Source: Gloeobacter violaceus PCC 7421 (GTDB lineage Bacteria > Cyanobacteriota > Cyanobacteriia > Gloeobacterales > Gloeobacteraceae). Taken from it: DNA of 64,000 nt. The stretch is taken from contig NC_005125.1 of the NCBI RefSeq assembly GCF_000011385.1, forward strand, positions 372,001-436,000, written 5' to 3'. The notes under the pieces were generated by a model, which saw only the letters and a program-made list of their open reading frames with translations, did no database searches and was not told the DNA's origin. The position numbers were made by a program, and so were the translations under genes. Positions 24,981 to 34,248 of this stretch are shown here, in pieces (position 1 is the stretch's first letter; the number at the start of each line of letters is the position of its first letter).

Positions 24981-26040
24981 GGCCTTGGTCGGTCTTAGGT
25001 AACGCCATCACAAAAGTGCAGCCTTCGTCGCGGTTGTTGACCGCCCAGATGCGCCCGCTGTGGGCTTCGACGATCTGCCGGCTCAGATAGAGCCCCAGTC
25101 CCGTCCCCAGGCTCTGGCGCGTCAGGGGCGATTGGTAGAATTGCTCGAAGATCCGATCGAGATCACCCTCGGGAATGCCGGGGCCGCAGTCGCTCACCTG
25201 AATTTGATATTCGGCAGTACGGCTTTCCACACGCACCTGCACGGTGGAACCCAGGCGGGTGTAACGCACGGCGTTGGCCACCAGATTGGTGATCGCCCGG
25301 CCGAGCTGCAGCGGGTCCGCCTCCACCTGCGCCCCTTCGAGCCCTTCGTAAACCAATGTCACCTGGCGTGCCCCCGCCGGGTCGATCCACTGGGTGACCA
25401 CCTCCGCCGCGAGGGCATCGAGGTCGGCGCTGCGGCACCTCAGCCCCAGGGGCTCCCGCTCGTTGCGGTAGATAGTCAGCAGCGTATCGGTCAATTCCAA
25501 AAGCGTCCCGAGCGAGCGCTCGAATAGCTGCACCACCTGGCGCTGGGCGTCGGTGAGCCGGCCGAATTGCCCCTGGGCAAAAAAGCGCAGCGTCTGGGCC
25601 ATACCCTGTAGCGGTGTCTTGAGATCGTGGGTGAGGGCGGCGGTGAAATTTTCGTAGGCGCGCAGCAGTTGTTGCTGGCTTTGCACCCGAAAGCGCTGCT
25701 CCTGCGCCTCGCGCTGGGCCTGGCGGTAGCGAAGACTCAAAGTGCCCACCGTCCAGAGGGCCGAGCAGATAATCAATCGGTTCACCAGGGTGAGGCTGTT
25801 GAGTTCAAAGGTGGGAACAAACAGCCCCAAAATCGTCGAAACCAGGCTCAAAAATGTAATCCATTGCGTCTGCCGCTCCGAAAAATGGTTGGCGGCAATC
25901 AATATTGGCACGGCGTACAGATAGCTGAATATGTAACCGGTTGGAGCGAAATACTCCACCGTTTCGACAAACAAGATCAAGGCGACAATGCCGTACAGCG
26001 CCCGTCGGCGCGGCTCCTGAAGCTTGAATGCGGTGTACAT
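24973..26040 (-). CDS. Membrane-bound sensor histidine kinase
   Basis: A 355-residue kinase. The first 105 residues hold about four membrane helices (YGIVALILFVETVEYF, FSYLYAVPILIAANHF, WITFLSLVSTILGLFV, RLIICSALWTVGTLSL) with almost no periplasmic loop, so it may sense the membrane itself. A coiled linker precedes HisKA with His138 in ALTHDLKTPLQG. The ATPase domain shows NLVANAVRYTRLG, DCGPGIPEG and GTGLGLYLSR. It overlaps the NarL-type regulator by eight bases and forms a two-component pair with it. Confidence 0.88.
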   Translation of the reverse strand: MYTAFKLQEPRRRALYGIVALILFVETVEYFAPTGYIFSYLYAVPILIAANHFSERQTQWITFLSLVSTILGLFVPTFELNSLTLVNRLIICSALWTVGTLSLRYRQAQREAQEQRFRVQSQQQLLRAYENFTAALTHDLKTPLQGMAQTLRFFAQGQFGRLTDAQRQVVQLFERSLGTLLELTDTLLTIYRNEREPLGLRCRSADLDALAAEVVTQWIDPAGARQVTLVYEGLEGAQVEADPLQLGRAITNLVANAVRYTRLGSTVQVRVESRTAEYQIQVSDCGPGIPEGDLDRIFEQFYQSPLTRQSLGTGLGLYLSRQIVEAHSGRIWAVNNRDEGCTFVMALPKTDQGHD

Positions 26041-26340
26041 GGCCGAATGCTCGCCCTCACTACCGTTGGCCGTGGCATCTATATGAATTCATATATATGG
26101 AGCCTCTAGAATTTCCCCATAAAGGATGACATGGTTCGTCACATCCAGCACAATCGGGACGACGACTTTCAAGAGCTGACCTTGTTTTATTTTCTGCATT
26201 AGGGCAGTGGCTTCGTTCTGAGACTGGCGACGGCTATTTGAAACTGGTCGATGGGAGTATGCCTGTGACGAAGATAGCAGCGTATCGTATATTTTGCTCC
26301 GGAAGCCATTTCGGGGCATGCTCTATTCAAAATTACAACT
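26041..26340. other. Divergent control region between the kinase operon and the CNNM gene
   Basis: About 300 bases less GC-rich than the flanks. It holds the palindrome at 26080-26095 and presumably both promoters. A minus-strand frame at 26089-26319 ends in a plausible-looking peptide (VVVPIVLDVTNHVILYGEI), but it has no ribosome site and I know no homologue, so I do not call it. Confidence 0.45.
26080..26095. promoter_or_regulatory. Perfect 16-bp palindrome upstream of the kinase gene
   Basis: TATATGAATTCATATA is self-complementary and lies 40-55 bases before the kinase start, in an AT-rich spot within GC-rich DNA. Its position suits an operator for autoregulation by the NarL-type regulator or another dimeric factor. 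This is inference from position and symmetry only. Confidence 0.35.
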
Positions 26341-27660
26341 ATGCCCTCGGTAATCTTTGAGATTTTGATTGTCCTGGTGCTGGTCGTCGCCAACGGTGTG
26401 TTTGCGATGTCCGAGATGGCGGTGGTCTCCTCGCGCAAGGCGCGTCTGCAGCAGATGGCCGGCGAGGGCAACACCGGTGCGCGGGTGGCTGTGGAGTTGG
26501 CCGACGCGCCCAACCGTTTTCTCTCGACGGTGCAGATCGGGATCACGTTGATTGGTATTTTTGCCGGCGCCTACGGCGGGGCGACGATTGCAGGCACCCT
26601 GGCGCCACAGCTTGCGCGGGTAAGCTGGCTCGCTGCCTACAGCGAGGCGCTGGCCTTCGTCCTGGTGGTCGGCACCATCACCTATCTGTCGCTGGTTCTG
26701 GGGGAATTGTTGCCCAAGCGCCTGGCCCTGAGTAACCCCGAGCGCATTGCCGCGCGCATCGCCGTTCCGATGAGTGTGCTCTCGCGCGTCGCCGCTCCAC
26801 TGGTCAAACTGTTGAGCCTCTCGACCGATCTGGCCCTCAAGGCGCTCGGAGTCAAACCCTCTGCGGCGCTTGCCGTCACCGAGGAGGAAATCCGCCTGCT
26901 CATCGAGCAAGGCACCGAGACCGGCGCCATCGCCCACAGCGAACAGGATCTGCTCGAGCGCGTCTTCAGCTTCGGCGACCGGCAGGTGGCGGCGCTGATG
27001 ACGCCGCGCCCGGACATCGTCTGGCTCGATCTCAAAGATTCCGAAGCGGAAAACCGGCGCAAACTCGCGGCGTTTCACCACTCGCAGTTCCCGGTGTGCC
27101 TGGGAGAACTCGACAAATTCCTGGGGGTGGTCCGGGTAAAGGATCTGTTCGAGCGCTTGCTCGCCGCTCGGCCGCTCACTCTGGAGGAAGCTTTGCTCCA
27201 GCCGCTGGTGGTACCGGAGACGGCACCCGCCCTGGTGGTGCTGGAGCAGTTCAAAAAGTCGGGGATCCACATGGCGCTGGTGGTCGATGAATTCGGGGGT
27301 GTCCAGGGTCTGGTCACCCTCACGGACATCCTCGAAGCTCTGGTGGGAGATTTGCCTGTGGACGGCACGACCGATGAGGCGCAGGCGGTGCGGCGCGAGG
27401 ACGGCTCGTGGCTGGTGGACGGGTCGTTGAGCCTCGACGAACTGGAGCACCTGGTCGAACCGTTGCCCGAGCTGCCGCGCGTCGGCTATCGGACCGTCGG
27501 GGGCCTGGTCATGGCCCAACTGGGCCGTATCCCGAAAGCAACCGACCACTTCAATCTGGGGCCGTGCCGCTTCGAAGTCGTCGACATGGACGGCAACCGC
27601 GTCGACCGGGTGCTCATCACCACCTTGGGGGCCGGGGCCGAACGAGATTCGCCGCCTTGA
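26341..27660 (+). CDS. CNNM/CorC-type membrane protein (hemolysin C family, DUF21-CBS-CorC_HlyC)
   Basis: A 439-residue inner-membrane protein. The DUF21 transmembrane part (residues 1-190) contains FAMSEMAVVSSRKARLQ and YLSLVLGELLPKRLALSNPE. A CBS pair is at about 210-340 (VAALMTPRPDIVWLD, MALVVDEFGGVQGLVTLTDI), and the C-terminal CorC_HlyC domain ends VDMDGNRVDRVLI. Family members are linked to magnesium or cobalt efflux and are often annotated as hemolysins without evidence. The RND pump gene follows after 46 bases on the same strand, so a metal-efflux operon is possible. Confidence 0.88.
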   Translation: MPSVIFEILIVLVLVVANGVFAMSEMAVVSSRKARLQQMAGEGNTGARVAVELADAPNRFLSTVQIGITLIGIFAGAYGGATIAGTLAPQLARVSWLAAYSEALAFVLVVGTITYLSLVLGELLPKRLALSNPERIAARIAVPMSVLSRVAAPLVKLLSLSTDLALKALGVKPSAALAVTEEEIRLLIEQGTETGAIAHSEQDLLERVFSFGDRQVAALMTPRPDIVWLDLKDSEAENRRKLAAFHHSQFPVCLGELDKFLGVVRVKDLFERLLAARPLTLEEALLQPLVVPETAPALVVLEQFKKSGIHMALVVDEFGGVQGLVTLTDILEALVGDLPVDGTTDEAQAVRREDGSWLVDGSLSLDELEHLVEPLPELPRVGYRTVGGLVMAQLGRIPKATDHFNLGPCRFEVVDMDGNRVDRVLITTLGAGAERDSPP

Positions 27661-27706
27661 GGGAACGCGCTTCAAGGCAGCTGAAGCAGGACCAATAGGG
27701 GGAAGC

Positions 27707-30700
27707 ATGACGTCGGTATTGAAGCCTGAAGAGGAACAAGCTCAGAAGAAGCCTGGGCTGCTCAAAAAGTGGATTTACGGAGCGCTCAAGGCCCGGTTGC
27801 TCGCAGCACTTTTGCTCGTGACGGTCGTGGGTCTCGGGATCAATTCGCTGACGCGCTTTCCCATCGACGGTCTGCCGGACATCTCCAACGTCCAGGTGCA
27901 GGTGATCACCGAAGCACCGGCCCTGGGGCCGCAGGAAGTCGAGCAGCTGATTACCTTTCCGGTCGAAATTGCCCTGACCGGCATGCCCCGTCTTACCCAG
28001 ATGCGCTCGATCTCCAAGTACGGTCTGTCGCAGATCACGGTCGTCTTCGAGGACGGCACCGACGTCTATTTTGCCCGCCAACTGGTCAACGAACGGCTCA
28101 AGGGTATCGAAGCGTTGCTACCCGGCGGTTCTGAGTCCCCGGTACTGGGACCGGTGAGCACTGGCCTCGGGGAAATCTTCATCTTCGAATTGCAGGGGGA
28201 AAGCCGCTCCCCGATGGAATTGCGCACGCTCATGGATTGGACGGTGATCCCCCGCCTCAAGTCGGTCCCGGGCGTGGCGGAAATCAACCCGATGGGCGGC
28301 TTCGTCAAGCAATATCAGGTCCGCCTCGATCCGCTCAGGCTGTTGGGCTATGGGATCACACCACAGCAGGTCTTTGACGCCCTTGCCACCAACAACGCCA
28401 ACTCCGGGGGCGGCTATCTGAGCAGCCAGCGCGGCGAGCAGACGATTATCCGCGGCGAAGGTCTGGTGATCACCACCGACGACATCTCCCGGGTGATCGT
28501 CGATCGCTCCGGCGGCACGCCCATCTACGTACGCGACATCGCCACGGTCGAAATCGGCAACCAGCTTCGGCAGGGTGTGGTCACCCGCGACAGCACCGAC
28601 GGGGCAGTGATCGCCACGGTGCTGATGCGCGCCGGTCAGAACGCCAACGGTGTCGTCAAAGACGTCAAAACGCGCGTCGCCGAGATCCAAAAGGAGTTGC
28701 CCGAAGGGGTCCAAATCGTCCCCCACTACGACCGCACCCAGCTCATCACTGCCGCCATCAAGACCGTCGCCCTCAACCTCACCGAGGGCGCCCTACTGGT
28801 GACGGCGATCTTGCTCATCATGCTGGGCAATGTGCGCGCCTCGATCATCACGGCCCTGATCATTCCCCTCTCGATGCTGCTGGCGATCACCGGCATGGTG
28901 ATCGGCGGCGTGAGCGGCAACCTGATGAGCCTGGGGGCCATTGACTTTGGTCTGCTCGTCGACGGTGCCGTCTTCATGGTCGAGAACATCATCCTCAGGC
29001 TTTCCGAGCAGCGCCCCGAGACTCCCAAAGAGCGCATGGCGGTGATCGGAGCGGCCTCGGCGGAGGTGGCCAAGCCGGTGGCTTTTGCGATCACGATCGT
29101 CACGGTGGTCTACATCCCGATCTTTGGTCTGTCGGGTGTGGAGGGTAAGCTCTTCCAGCCGATGGCCTTCACAGTCATCCTGGCCTTGGTGGCCTCGCTG
29201 GTGCTGACGCTGACCTTGGTGCCGCTTGCCTGTTACTTCGCCTTTGCCAAAAAGCCCCCCGAGGAGCGCGAGACGCTGGTGCTCGGGTGGGTGCGTCCTC
29301 CTTACGAGTGGGTGCTCGGGCGGTTGATGGGCCGGTGGTTGCCGGTGTCGCTTGCTTCGTTTGCGATCTTCGCCGCCTCGCTGACCTTGGTGCCGCTATT
29401 GGGTTCGGAGTTTGTTCCCAACCTGGCGGAAGGATCGCTGGTCATCAACGTGCGCCGTCCGCCCGCCGCCTCTCTCGACGAAGGCGCCCGCCAAACGAAG
29501 ATCATCGAGCGGGTCGTGGGCGAATTTCCGGAGGTGAGGACCATCTTCTCGACCACCGGCCACCCGGAACTGGCCACCGACACCAACAAATCCGAAAACT
29601 CCGACGTCTTCGTGATGCTTAAGCCCCAGAAGGACTGGAAGACGGCCAAGACCCAGGAAGAGCTGGTAGCAAAGATAGAAAAGCGCCTGGAGGGAGTGAT
29701 CCCGGGGATCACGATCGCCTACACCCAACCCATCCAGCAGCGCGTCAATGAACTGCTCTCCGGCGACCGCCTAGACGTCGCCCTGCGCATCTACGGCCCC
29801 GAACTCGACGTGCTCAACAACGCAGCCACCCAGGCGGCAAAGGCGATCAAAGCAGTGCCCGGGGCGGCGGACGTGCGCGCCGAGACGATCACCGGCCTGC
29901 CGGTGCTCAACATCAAAGTCGACCGCGAACGCCTCGCCCAGTACGGCATCAACGTGCGCGAGGTGCTCGACACCATCGAGGCAACCCGCGCCGGCAAGGT
30001 GGTGGGCACCGTCTACGAGGGGCGGCAGCGCTACGCCCTGGCGGTCAAATTCGACGAGGGGGCCATCGCCGATGTGGACGCGGTGCGCCGATTGCCGGTC
30101 TCCACCAAAGACGGCGGCATCGTACCCCTGGAGACAGTCGTCGATGTGACGGTGGGCGACGGTCTTGCCCAGGTCTCCCACCGCGAGGGCGAGCGGGTGA
30201 TCACCGTCGGCATGAACGTGCGCGGGCGCGACTTGGGCTCGTTTGTCGCCGCCGCCCAGGCGGCAGTCGAGCAGACCGCACAGTTGCCCAAGGGCTACCG
30301 GTTGGTCTGGGGCGGCCAGTTCGAGAACTACCAATCGGCCCTCTCGCGGCTGCAGATCCTGGTACCGCTGGCCTTGGCGCTGATTTTCGTGCTTCTGTAC
30401 AGTTCCTTCGGCAACCTGCGGCCGGGCATCTTGATCTTCCTCAACGTGCCCTTCTCGCTGGTAGGGGGCCTGGTGGCCCTGTACCTGCGGGGCTTTCCCC
30501 TCTCGGTCTCGGCCGGGGTGGGCTTTATCACCCTGTTTGGCGTCGCGGTGCTCAACGGCATCGTGCTGGTCTCCACCATCCGCGACATCGAGGAGGCAGA
30601 AGGGATCGGGCCGCGCGAGGCGGCTCTCAAAGGGGCCAAAGAGCGCCTGCGTCCGATTCTTTCTGCCGCCCTACTCGCGTCGATCGGCTTTATCCCGATG

Positions 30701-30934
30701 GCGATTGCCTCCAGCGCCGGGGCAGAGGTGCAGCGCCCCCTGGCTACGGTGGTCATCGGCGGGCTGGTCACCTGCACGCTCTTTACACTCTTTGCCCTGC
30801 CGGTGCTCTACCCGCTTATCTGTGGTCCGTCGGGTTCCAGCGGCGGCAATTCCCTCTGGGCGCGTTTGCGCAAGCTGCTGCCTGGAGGCTCGTCGAAGCG
30901 AACCAATCAGCCGGAAGCACCCCAGTCCGGGTGA
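27707..30934 (+). CDS. Heavy-metal efflux RND permease (CusA/CzcA family)
   Basis: A 1075-residue inner-membrane pump with the standard 12 helices and two large periplasmic loops. HME-type marks are FPIDGLPDISNVQVQV near the N-terminus, and in the fourth helix GAIDFGLLVDGAVFMVEN, with the acidic residues used for proton transfer. The C-terminal half repeats the fold (VGGLVALYLRGFPLSVSAG, then GVAVLNGIVLVS). AGGGGGAA precedes the ATG. Neither a membrane-fusion protein nor an outer-membrane channel gene is adjacent, which these pumps need. The metal cannot be decided. Confidence 0.92.
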   Translation: MTSVLKPEEEQAQKKPGLLKKWIYGALKARLLAALLLVTVVGLGINSLTRFPIDGLPDISNVQVQVITEAPALGPQEVEQLITFPVEIALTGMPRLTQMRSISKYGLSQITVVFEDGTDVYFARQLVNERLKGIEALLPGGSESPVLGPVSTGLGEIFIFELQGESRSPMELRTLMDWTVIPRLKSVPGVAEINPMGGFVKQYQVRLDPLRLLGYGITPQQVFDALATNNANSGGGYLSSQRGEQTIIRGEGLVITTDDISRVIVDRSGGTPIYVRDIATVEIGNQLRQGVVTRDSTDGAVIATVLMRAGQNANGVVKDVKTRVAEIQKELPEGVQIVPHYDRTQLITAAIKTVALNLTEGALLVTAILLIMLGNVRASIITALIIPLSMLLAITGMVIGGVSGNLMSLGAIDFGLLVDGAVFMVENIILRLSEQRPETPKERMAVIGAASAEVAKPVAFAITIVTVVYIPIFGLSGVEGKLFQPMAFTVILALVASLVLTLTLVPLACYFAFAKKPPEERETLVLGWVRPPYEWVLGRLMGRWLPVSLASFAIFAASLTLVPLLGSEFVPNLAEGSLVINVRRPPAASLDEGARQTKIIERVVGEFPEVRTIFSTTGHPELATDTNKSENSDVFVMLKPQKDWKTAKTQEELVAKIEKRLEGVIPGITIAYTQPIQQRVNELLSGDRLDVALRIYGPELDVLNNAATQAAKAIKAVPGAADVRAETITGLPVLNIKVDRERLAQYGINVREVLDTIEATRAGKVVGTVYEGRQRYALAVKFDEGAIADVDAVRRLPVSTKDGGIVPLETVVDVTVGDGLAQVSHREGERVITVGMNVRGRDLGSFVAAAQAAVEQTAQLPKGYRLVWGGQFENYQSALSRLQILVPLALALIFVLLYSSFGNLRPGILIFLNVPFSLVGGLVALYLRGFPLSVSAGVGFITLFGVAVLNGIVLVSTIRDIEEAEGIGPREAALKGAKERLRPILSAALLASIGFIPMAIASSAGAEVQRPLATVVIGGLVTCTLFTLFALPVLYPLICGPSGSSGGNSLWARLRKLLPGGSSKRTNQPEAPQSG

Positions 30935-30977
30935 TATCGCATAGGTATCGGTAGTCTGAACTGGCAGGGTGTGCATT

Positions 30978-31046
30978 AGGAAATGGTGGTTCTCTATGTA
31001 TGTTGTTGGCGACATATATAGAAAATGGCGGTTCTCTATGTATATT
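30978..31046. repeat. Two direct repeats of 27 bases
   Basis: AGGAAATGGTGGTTCTCTAT continuing to 31004 recurs as AGAAAATGGCGGTTCTCTAT continuing to 31046, start-to-start distance 42 bases, with four differences over 27 bases. They sit between the RND pump stop and the MITE-like hairpin. Function unknown. Confidence 0.65.
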
Positions 31047-31127
31047 AGACCTCTTGCATGAACCGGATTGCGGAACGAGTTTCCAATGGTTTGAGCTGTT
31101 TATCTTGGCATTCGCGCAAGAGGTCTA
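31046..31127. mobile_element. MITE-like element, 82 bp with 12-bp perfect terminal inverted repeats
   Basis: TAGACCTCTTGC (31046-31057) and GCAAGAGGTCTA (31116-31127) are exact inverted repeats; allowing one mismatch they extend to 16 bases (ATATTAGACCTCTTGC). Between them are 58 bases without a gene. The outermost TA on each side could be a target duplication, as in Tc1/IS630-type elements, leaving ends GACCTCTTGC. It looks like a non-autonomous element or the ends of a deleted IS. Confidence 0.5.
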
Positions 31128-31201
31128 TTATCTGGAACGCGTCAGCTATATGGTGGAGGCTGAACGTTCGTCCAGTTCTGCACTCGGGCTGTTTGACGAG
31201 G

Positions 31202-33469
31202 CTACTCCTCCTGGGAAGTCACCGTCGGCACTTGCTGTAGCAACCCCCGCAATTGCTCAATCGATTCGGCGCTGCCGCAGACCATCAGGCGATCCCCGGC
31301 CTGCACGACCGTGTCGGCGTTGGGGAAGCGGACCATTTTGCCGGTGCGCTGCACCGCCTGCACCAGCACGCCGTGGCGGCGGCGCAGATCTACATCCGCC
31401 AGCGTCTGACCATCCAGGAACGAATTTTTGGGCACCTCCACCCAGCGCTCGGGGCGGCCGATGCTCGCTTCCGCCCGGCCTTCGAGCAGTTCCTCGAAAG
31501 CTTTGTCCTCTTCGACATTGCCCACGGCGAGTACCCGGTCGCCCGCCTGCAGGACCGTCTGCGGACCCGGGTAGCGGTTGGTCTCGCTGCCGTTGCGAAT
31601 GGCCATCACCGAGACACCGGTAAGGCGGCGGATATCGGCCTGGGCGAGGGTGAGGCCCACCAGCGGCGAGTTGGCTTTGACGGTAAACCAGTTGCCCTCC
31701 AGACCTTCCACGGCTGCTTCCAGTTCGTTGGCAACCATGAAGTCGGGTCTATCGGGCAGAATCGAGCGGTAGCGTGTCTCGCGGCAGGCCACCACTTCCT
31801 GCTGTACATCGCGCACGCCGAGGCCGAGGCCGATGAGCATGTGCGATCCCATCGCCAGGGCCGACTCGAACTCGGGCTGTACGACTTCGCGCGCTCCCAA
31901 CTGGTAGAGCGCGTCGATTTCGGAATTGGCGTGGGCACGCACAGTGATATCGATTTCCGGCGCGACGCTCAGCACGCGCTTGAGGGTAAGACGAGTCGCC
32001 ATCGGGTCCGGCAGGGCGATAGCCATCGCCCGCGCCTGCTCCAGGTGCGCCTTTTCGAGCACCAGTTCGCTGGAGGAGTCCCCGTAAAGGTAAGGAATTT
32101 GTTGTTTGCGCAGGCTTTCGGTGGTGGCCTCGTTGTTGTCGATGACCAGCACGGTGTGCCCCTGGGAGCGCAGCATGCGCACCAGCGTCTCGCCCACACG
32201 TCCGTAGCCTGCCACCACGATGTGATCGCGGATGCCCTCTTCGACGGCGATCGCCTTTGGCGCTTCGCTCGCGCGCAACGCTTTGCCGACCACAGGCAGC
32301 GACTCCAGGGCGTTGAAGATCATCGGCGAGGACTTGAGCACAAACGGGGTGACCACCAGCGTCACCGCCGTCGTACCGACCGTCAGACCGTACAGTTCCT
32401 GCGAAAACAGCCCCAGCCCCTGGGCCACCCCGGCGAGCACAAACGAAAATTCGCCAATCTGGTTGAGCCCTAATCCGACGGTGAGCGCCGTCTTGAACGG
32501 GTAGCCGAAGATCATCACAACGGGCGTCACGATAAGCGCCTTGCCCACCATGACGGCCGCCACCAACCCAAGTAACGTCGGGGCGTTGTTCCACAAAAAG
32601 ATTGGGTCGATCAGGCTGCCGATCGAGGCGAAAAAGACCGTCGCAAATATGTCGCGCATCGGCAGCACCCGGTCGAGGGCCTGATCGGCGTACTCGACTT
32701 CGGAGATCATCAATCCCGCCACGAAGGCGCCCATCTCGATACCCAGGCCGATGGTCGAGGTGACCAGCGCCACCCCCAGGCAGAGGGCAAAGACCGTGAG
32801 CACGAACAGCTCCTGGGAGCCCGTGCGCGCCACCTGGCGCATCAGAGGCGGAATGAGCCAGATACCGGATACCACCGCCCCGGCAATAAACAACACCGAT
32901 TTGAGCAGCGCCCACAGCAAGGCCCCACCTAGGGCCTCGGGCGGTTGGGTGAGGGCGGGCAGCACCGCGAGCATCAGGCCCAACCCCAGGTCTTGCACGA
33001 TGAGAATCGCGAGCATCGCCTGGCCGTGGGCGGTCTGCACCTCGTTGCGCTCGATGAGGATCTTGAGCACCACGGCGGTCGAAGACAGCGACAGCACCGC
33101 CCCCAGGAAGATTGCCTTCGGAATGGTGTCCACCCAGCCGGTGAGATAGGCGAGGCCGCCTCCCAAAAAGATCGTGAGCAACACCTGCAGGCTGCCCCCG
33201 CCCAAAGCGATGTTGCGGACCTTGTTGAGTTCTTTGATCGAAAATTCGACCCCCAGGGCAAACAGCAGCAACGCCACCCCCACCTCAGCCAGGGCCTTGA
33301 TGGCGCCTTCATCCCCCACCAGCGACAGCCCCGCCGGTCCCACCACCATGCCCCCGAGCAAGTACCCCAGAAGCACCGGTTGACGCAGGCGGCTCGCCAG
33401 AAAACCCCCGGCCGCTGCCGCCCCGAGCACGGTCACGATATCGACGATAAGTTGTAACTCCGATGCCAT
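31202..33469 (-). CDS. Kef/CPA2-type cation:proton antiporter with RCK domain
   Basis: A 755-residue monovalent cation antiporter. Residues 1-395 are the CPA2 membrane domain with about 12 helices (QPVLLGYLLGGMVVGPAGLS, FLGAVLSLSSTAVVLKI). A cytoplasmic TrkA_N/RCK nucleotide-binding domain follows (IVVAGYGRVGETLVRMLRSQ). Two TrkA_C domains are at about 570-650 and 670-745 (TVLQAGDRVLAVG and TVVQAGDRLMVCG). The domain set suggests K+/H+ or Na+/H+ exchange gated by nucleotide. The ATG at 33469 with GAGGTAG upstream is chosen over the GTG at 33484. Confidence 0.9.
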   Translation of the reverse strand: MASELQLIVDIVTVLGAAAAGGFLASRLRQPVLLGYLLGGMVVGPAGLSLVGDEGAIKALAEVGVALLLFALGVEFSIKELNKVRNIALGGGSLQVLLTIFLGGGLAYLTGWVDTIPKAIFLGAVLSLSSTAVVLKILIERNEVQTAHGQAMLAILIVQDLGLGLMLAVLPALTQPPEALGGALLWALLKSVLFIAGAVVSGIWLIPPLMRQVARTGSQELFVLTVFALCLGVALVTSTIGLGIEMGAFVAGLMISEVEYADQALDRVLPMRDIFATVFFASIGSLIDPIFLWNNAPTLLGLVAAVMVGKALIVTPVVMIFGYPFKTALTVGLGLNQIGEFSFVLAGVAQGLGLFSQELYGLTVGTTAVTLVVTPFVLKSSPMIFNALESLPVVGKALRASEAPKAIAVEEGIRDHIVVAGYGRVGETLVRMLRSQGHTVLVIDNNEATTESLRKQQIPYLYGDSSSELVLEKAHLEQARAMAIALPDPMATRLTLKRVLSVAPEIDITVRAHANSEIDALYQLGAREVVQPEFESALAMGSHMLIGLGLGVRDVQQEVVACRETRYRSILPDRPDFMVANELEAAVEGLEGNWFTVKANSPLVGLTLAQADIRRLTGVSVMAIRNGSETNRYPGPQTVLQAGDRVLAVGNVEEDKAFEELLEGRAEASIGRPERWVEVPKNSFLDGQTLADVDLRRRHGVLVQAVQRTGKMVRFPNADTVVQAGDRLMVCGSAESIEQLRGLLQQVPTVTSQEE

Positions 33470-33586
33470 CTCTACCTCACCCACGCCTGGTCACTGACTA
33501 GAAGCACAAATAGGAAAACCGCTATTCATGCCACCAGCTTAATCAATGCCTCGTCGGTGCAACGGTAGCCAAAGCGCGGCTCTTCC

Positions 33587-34183
33587 TCAGGAAGCGGCGG
33601 TGCTCAGAGCCATCAAGGCGTTGACGATGGCCGCCGCCACCGGCGAGCCGCCTTTGCGCCCCTCCACCCGGATCTGGGGAATAGCCAGACTGGCGAGGGC
33701 TTTTTTGGCGGGGATCACCTGCACAAAACCCACCGGCACGCCCACCACCAGCGCCGGATGTGCTCGGCCTGCACGGATCGCCTCCACCAGCGCCAGCAGG
33801 GCCGTAGGAGCGTTACCGATGACGTAAATGGCTTCGGGATAGCGGGCGCTAAGACCGAGCAAGCCTGCCTCCGTGCGCGTCTGACCCGCCTGCGGGATAA
33901 TCCCCGCTTCCAGCGCGCAAATAAGAGGATGATCTCCAAGGCTGCCGGCCACGCCGACTTTGACCATCTGCACATCGACGATCACCGGGGTTTGTGCCCG
34001 AATGGCGGCAAGGGCGGCGGGGATCGCTCCGTGCTCAAAGCGCAACAGGTGTTGGTACTCGAAGTCGGCCGTCGCGTGGATCACCCGCCGCACGATCTGA
34101 TATTCGGCGGGTGGGAAGGCGTGCTCGCCGATTTCAGCATCGATGATGGCGAAACTTTCGGCGGTGATTGGGTGAAGGTCCAT
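33587..34183 (-). CDS. cobH: Precorrin-8X methylmutase
   Basis: About 198 residues of the CobH/CbiC family, moving the methyl from C11 to C12 to form hydrogenobyrinate or cobyrinate. Family motifs are HPITAESFAIIDAEIG, RRVIHATADFEY with the catalytic His, and VVGVPVGFVQVIPAKKAL. ATG 34183 begins at the conserved region; a GTG at 34201 would add six residues. It is divergent from cobO, the two starts only 65 bases apart, so a shared control region is likely. Confidence 0.92.
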   Translation of the reverse strand: MDLHPITAESFAIIDAEIGEHAFPPAEYQIVRRVIHATADFEYQHLLRFEHGAIPAALAAIRAQTPVIVDVQMVKVGVAGSLGDHPLICALEAGIIPQAGQTRTEAGLLGLSARYPEAIYVIGNAPTALLALVEAIRAGRAHPALVVGVPVGFVQVIPAKKALASLAIPQIRVEGRKGGSPVAAAIVNALMALSTAAS

Positions 34184-34248
34184 GCCTTCTAATGATCCCA
34201 CGACCGCCCGATTGGTGGCACGATGGCCTGGTAGCGCGAGGCCCGACC

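Noticed and set aside
26089-26319. 76-codon minus-strand frame ending VVVPIVLDVTNHVILYGEI
   Set aside because: No ribosome site, no known homologue, and it overlaps the putative operator region; too weak to call.
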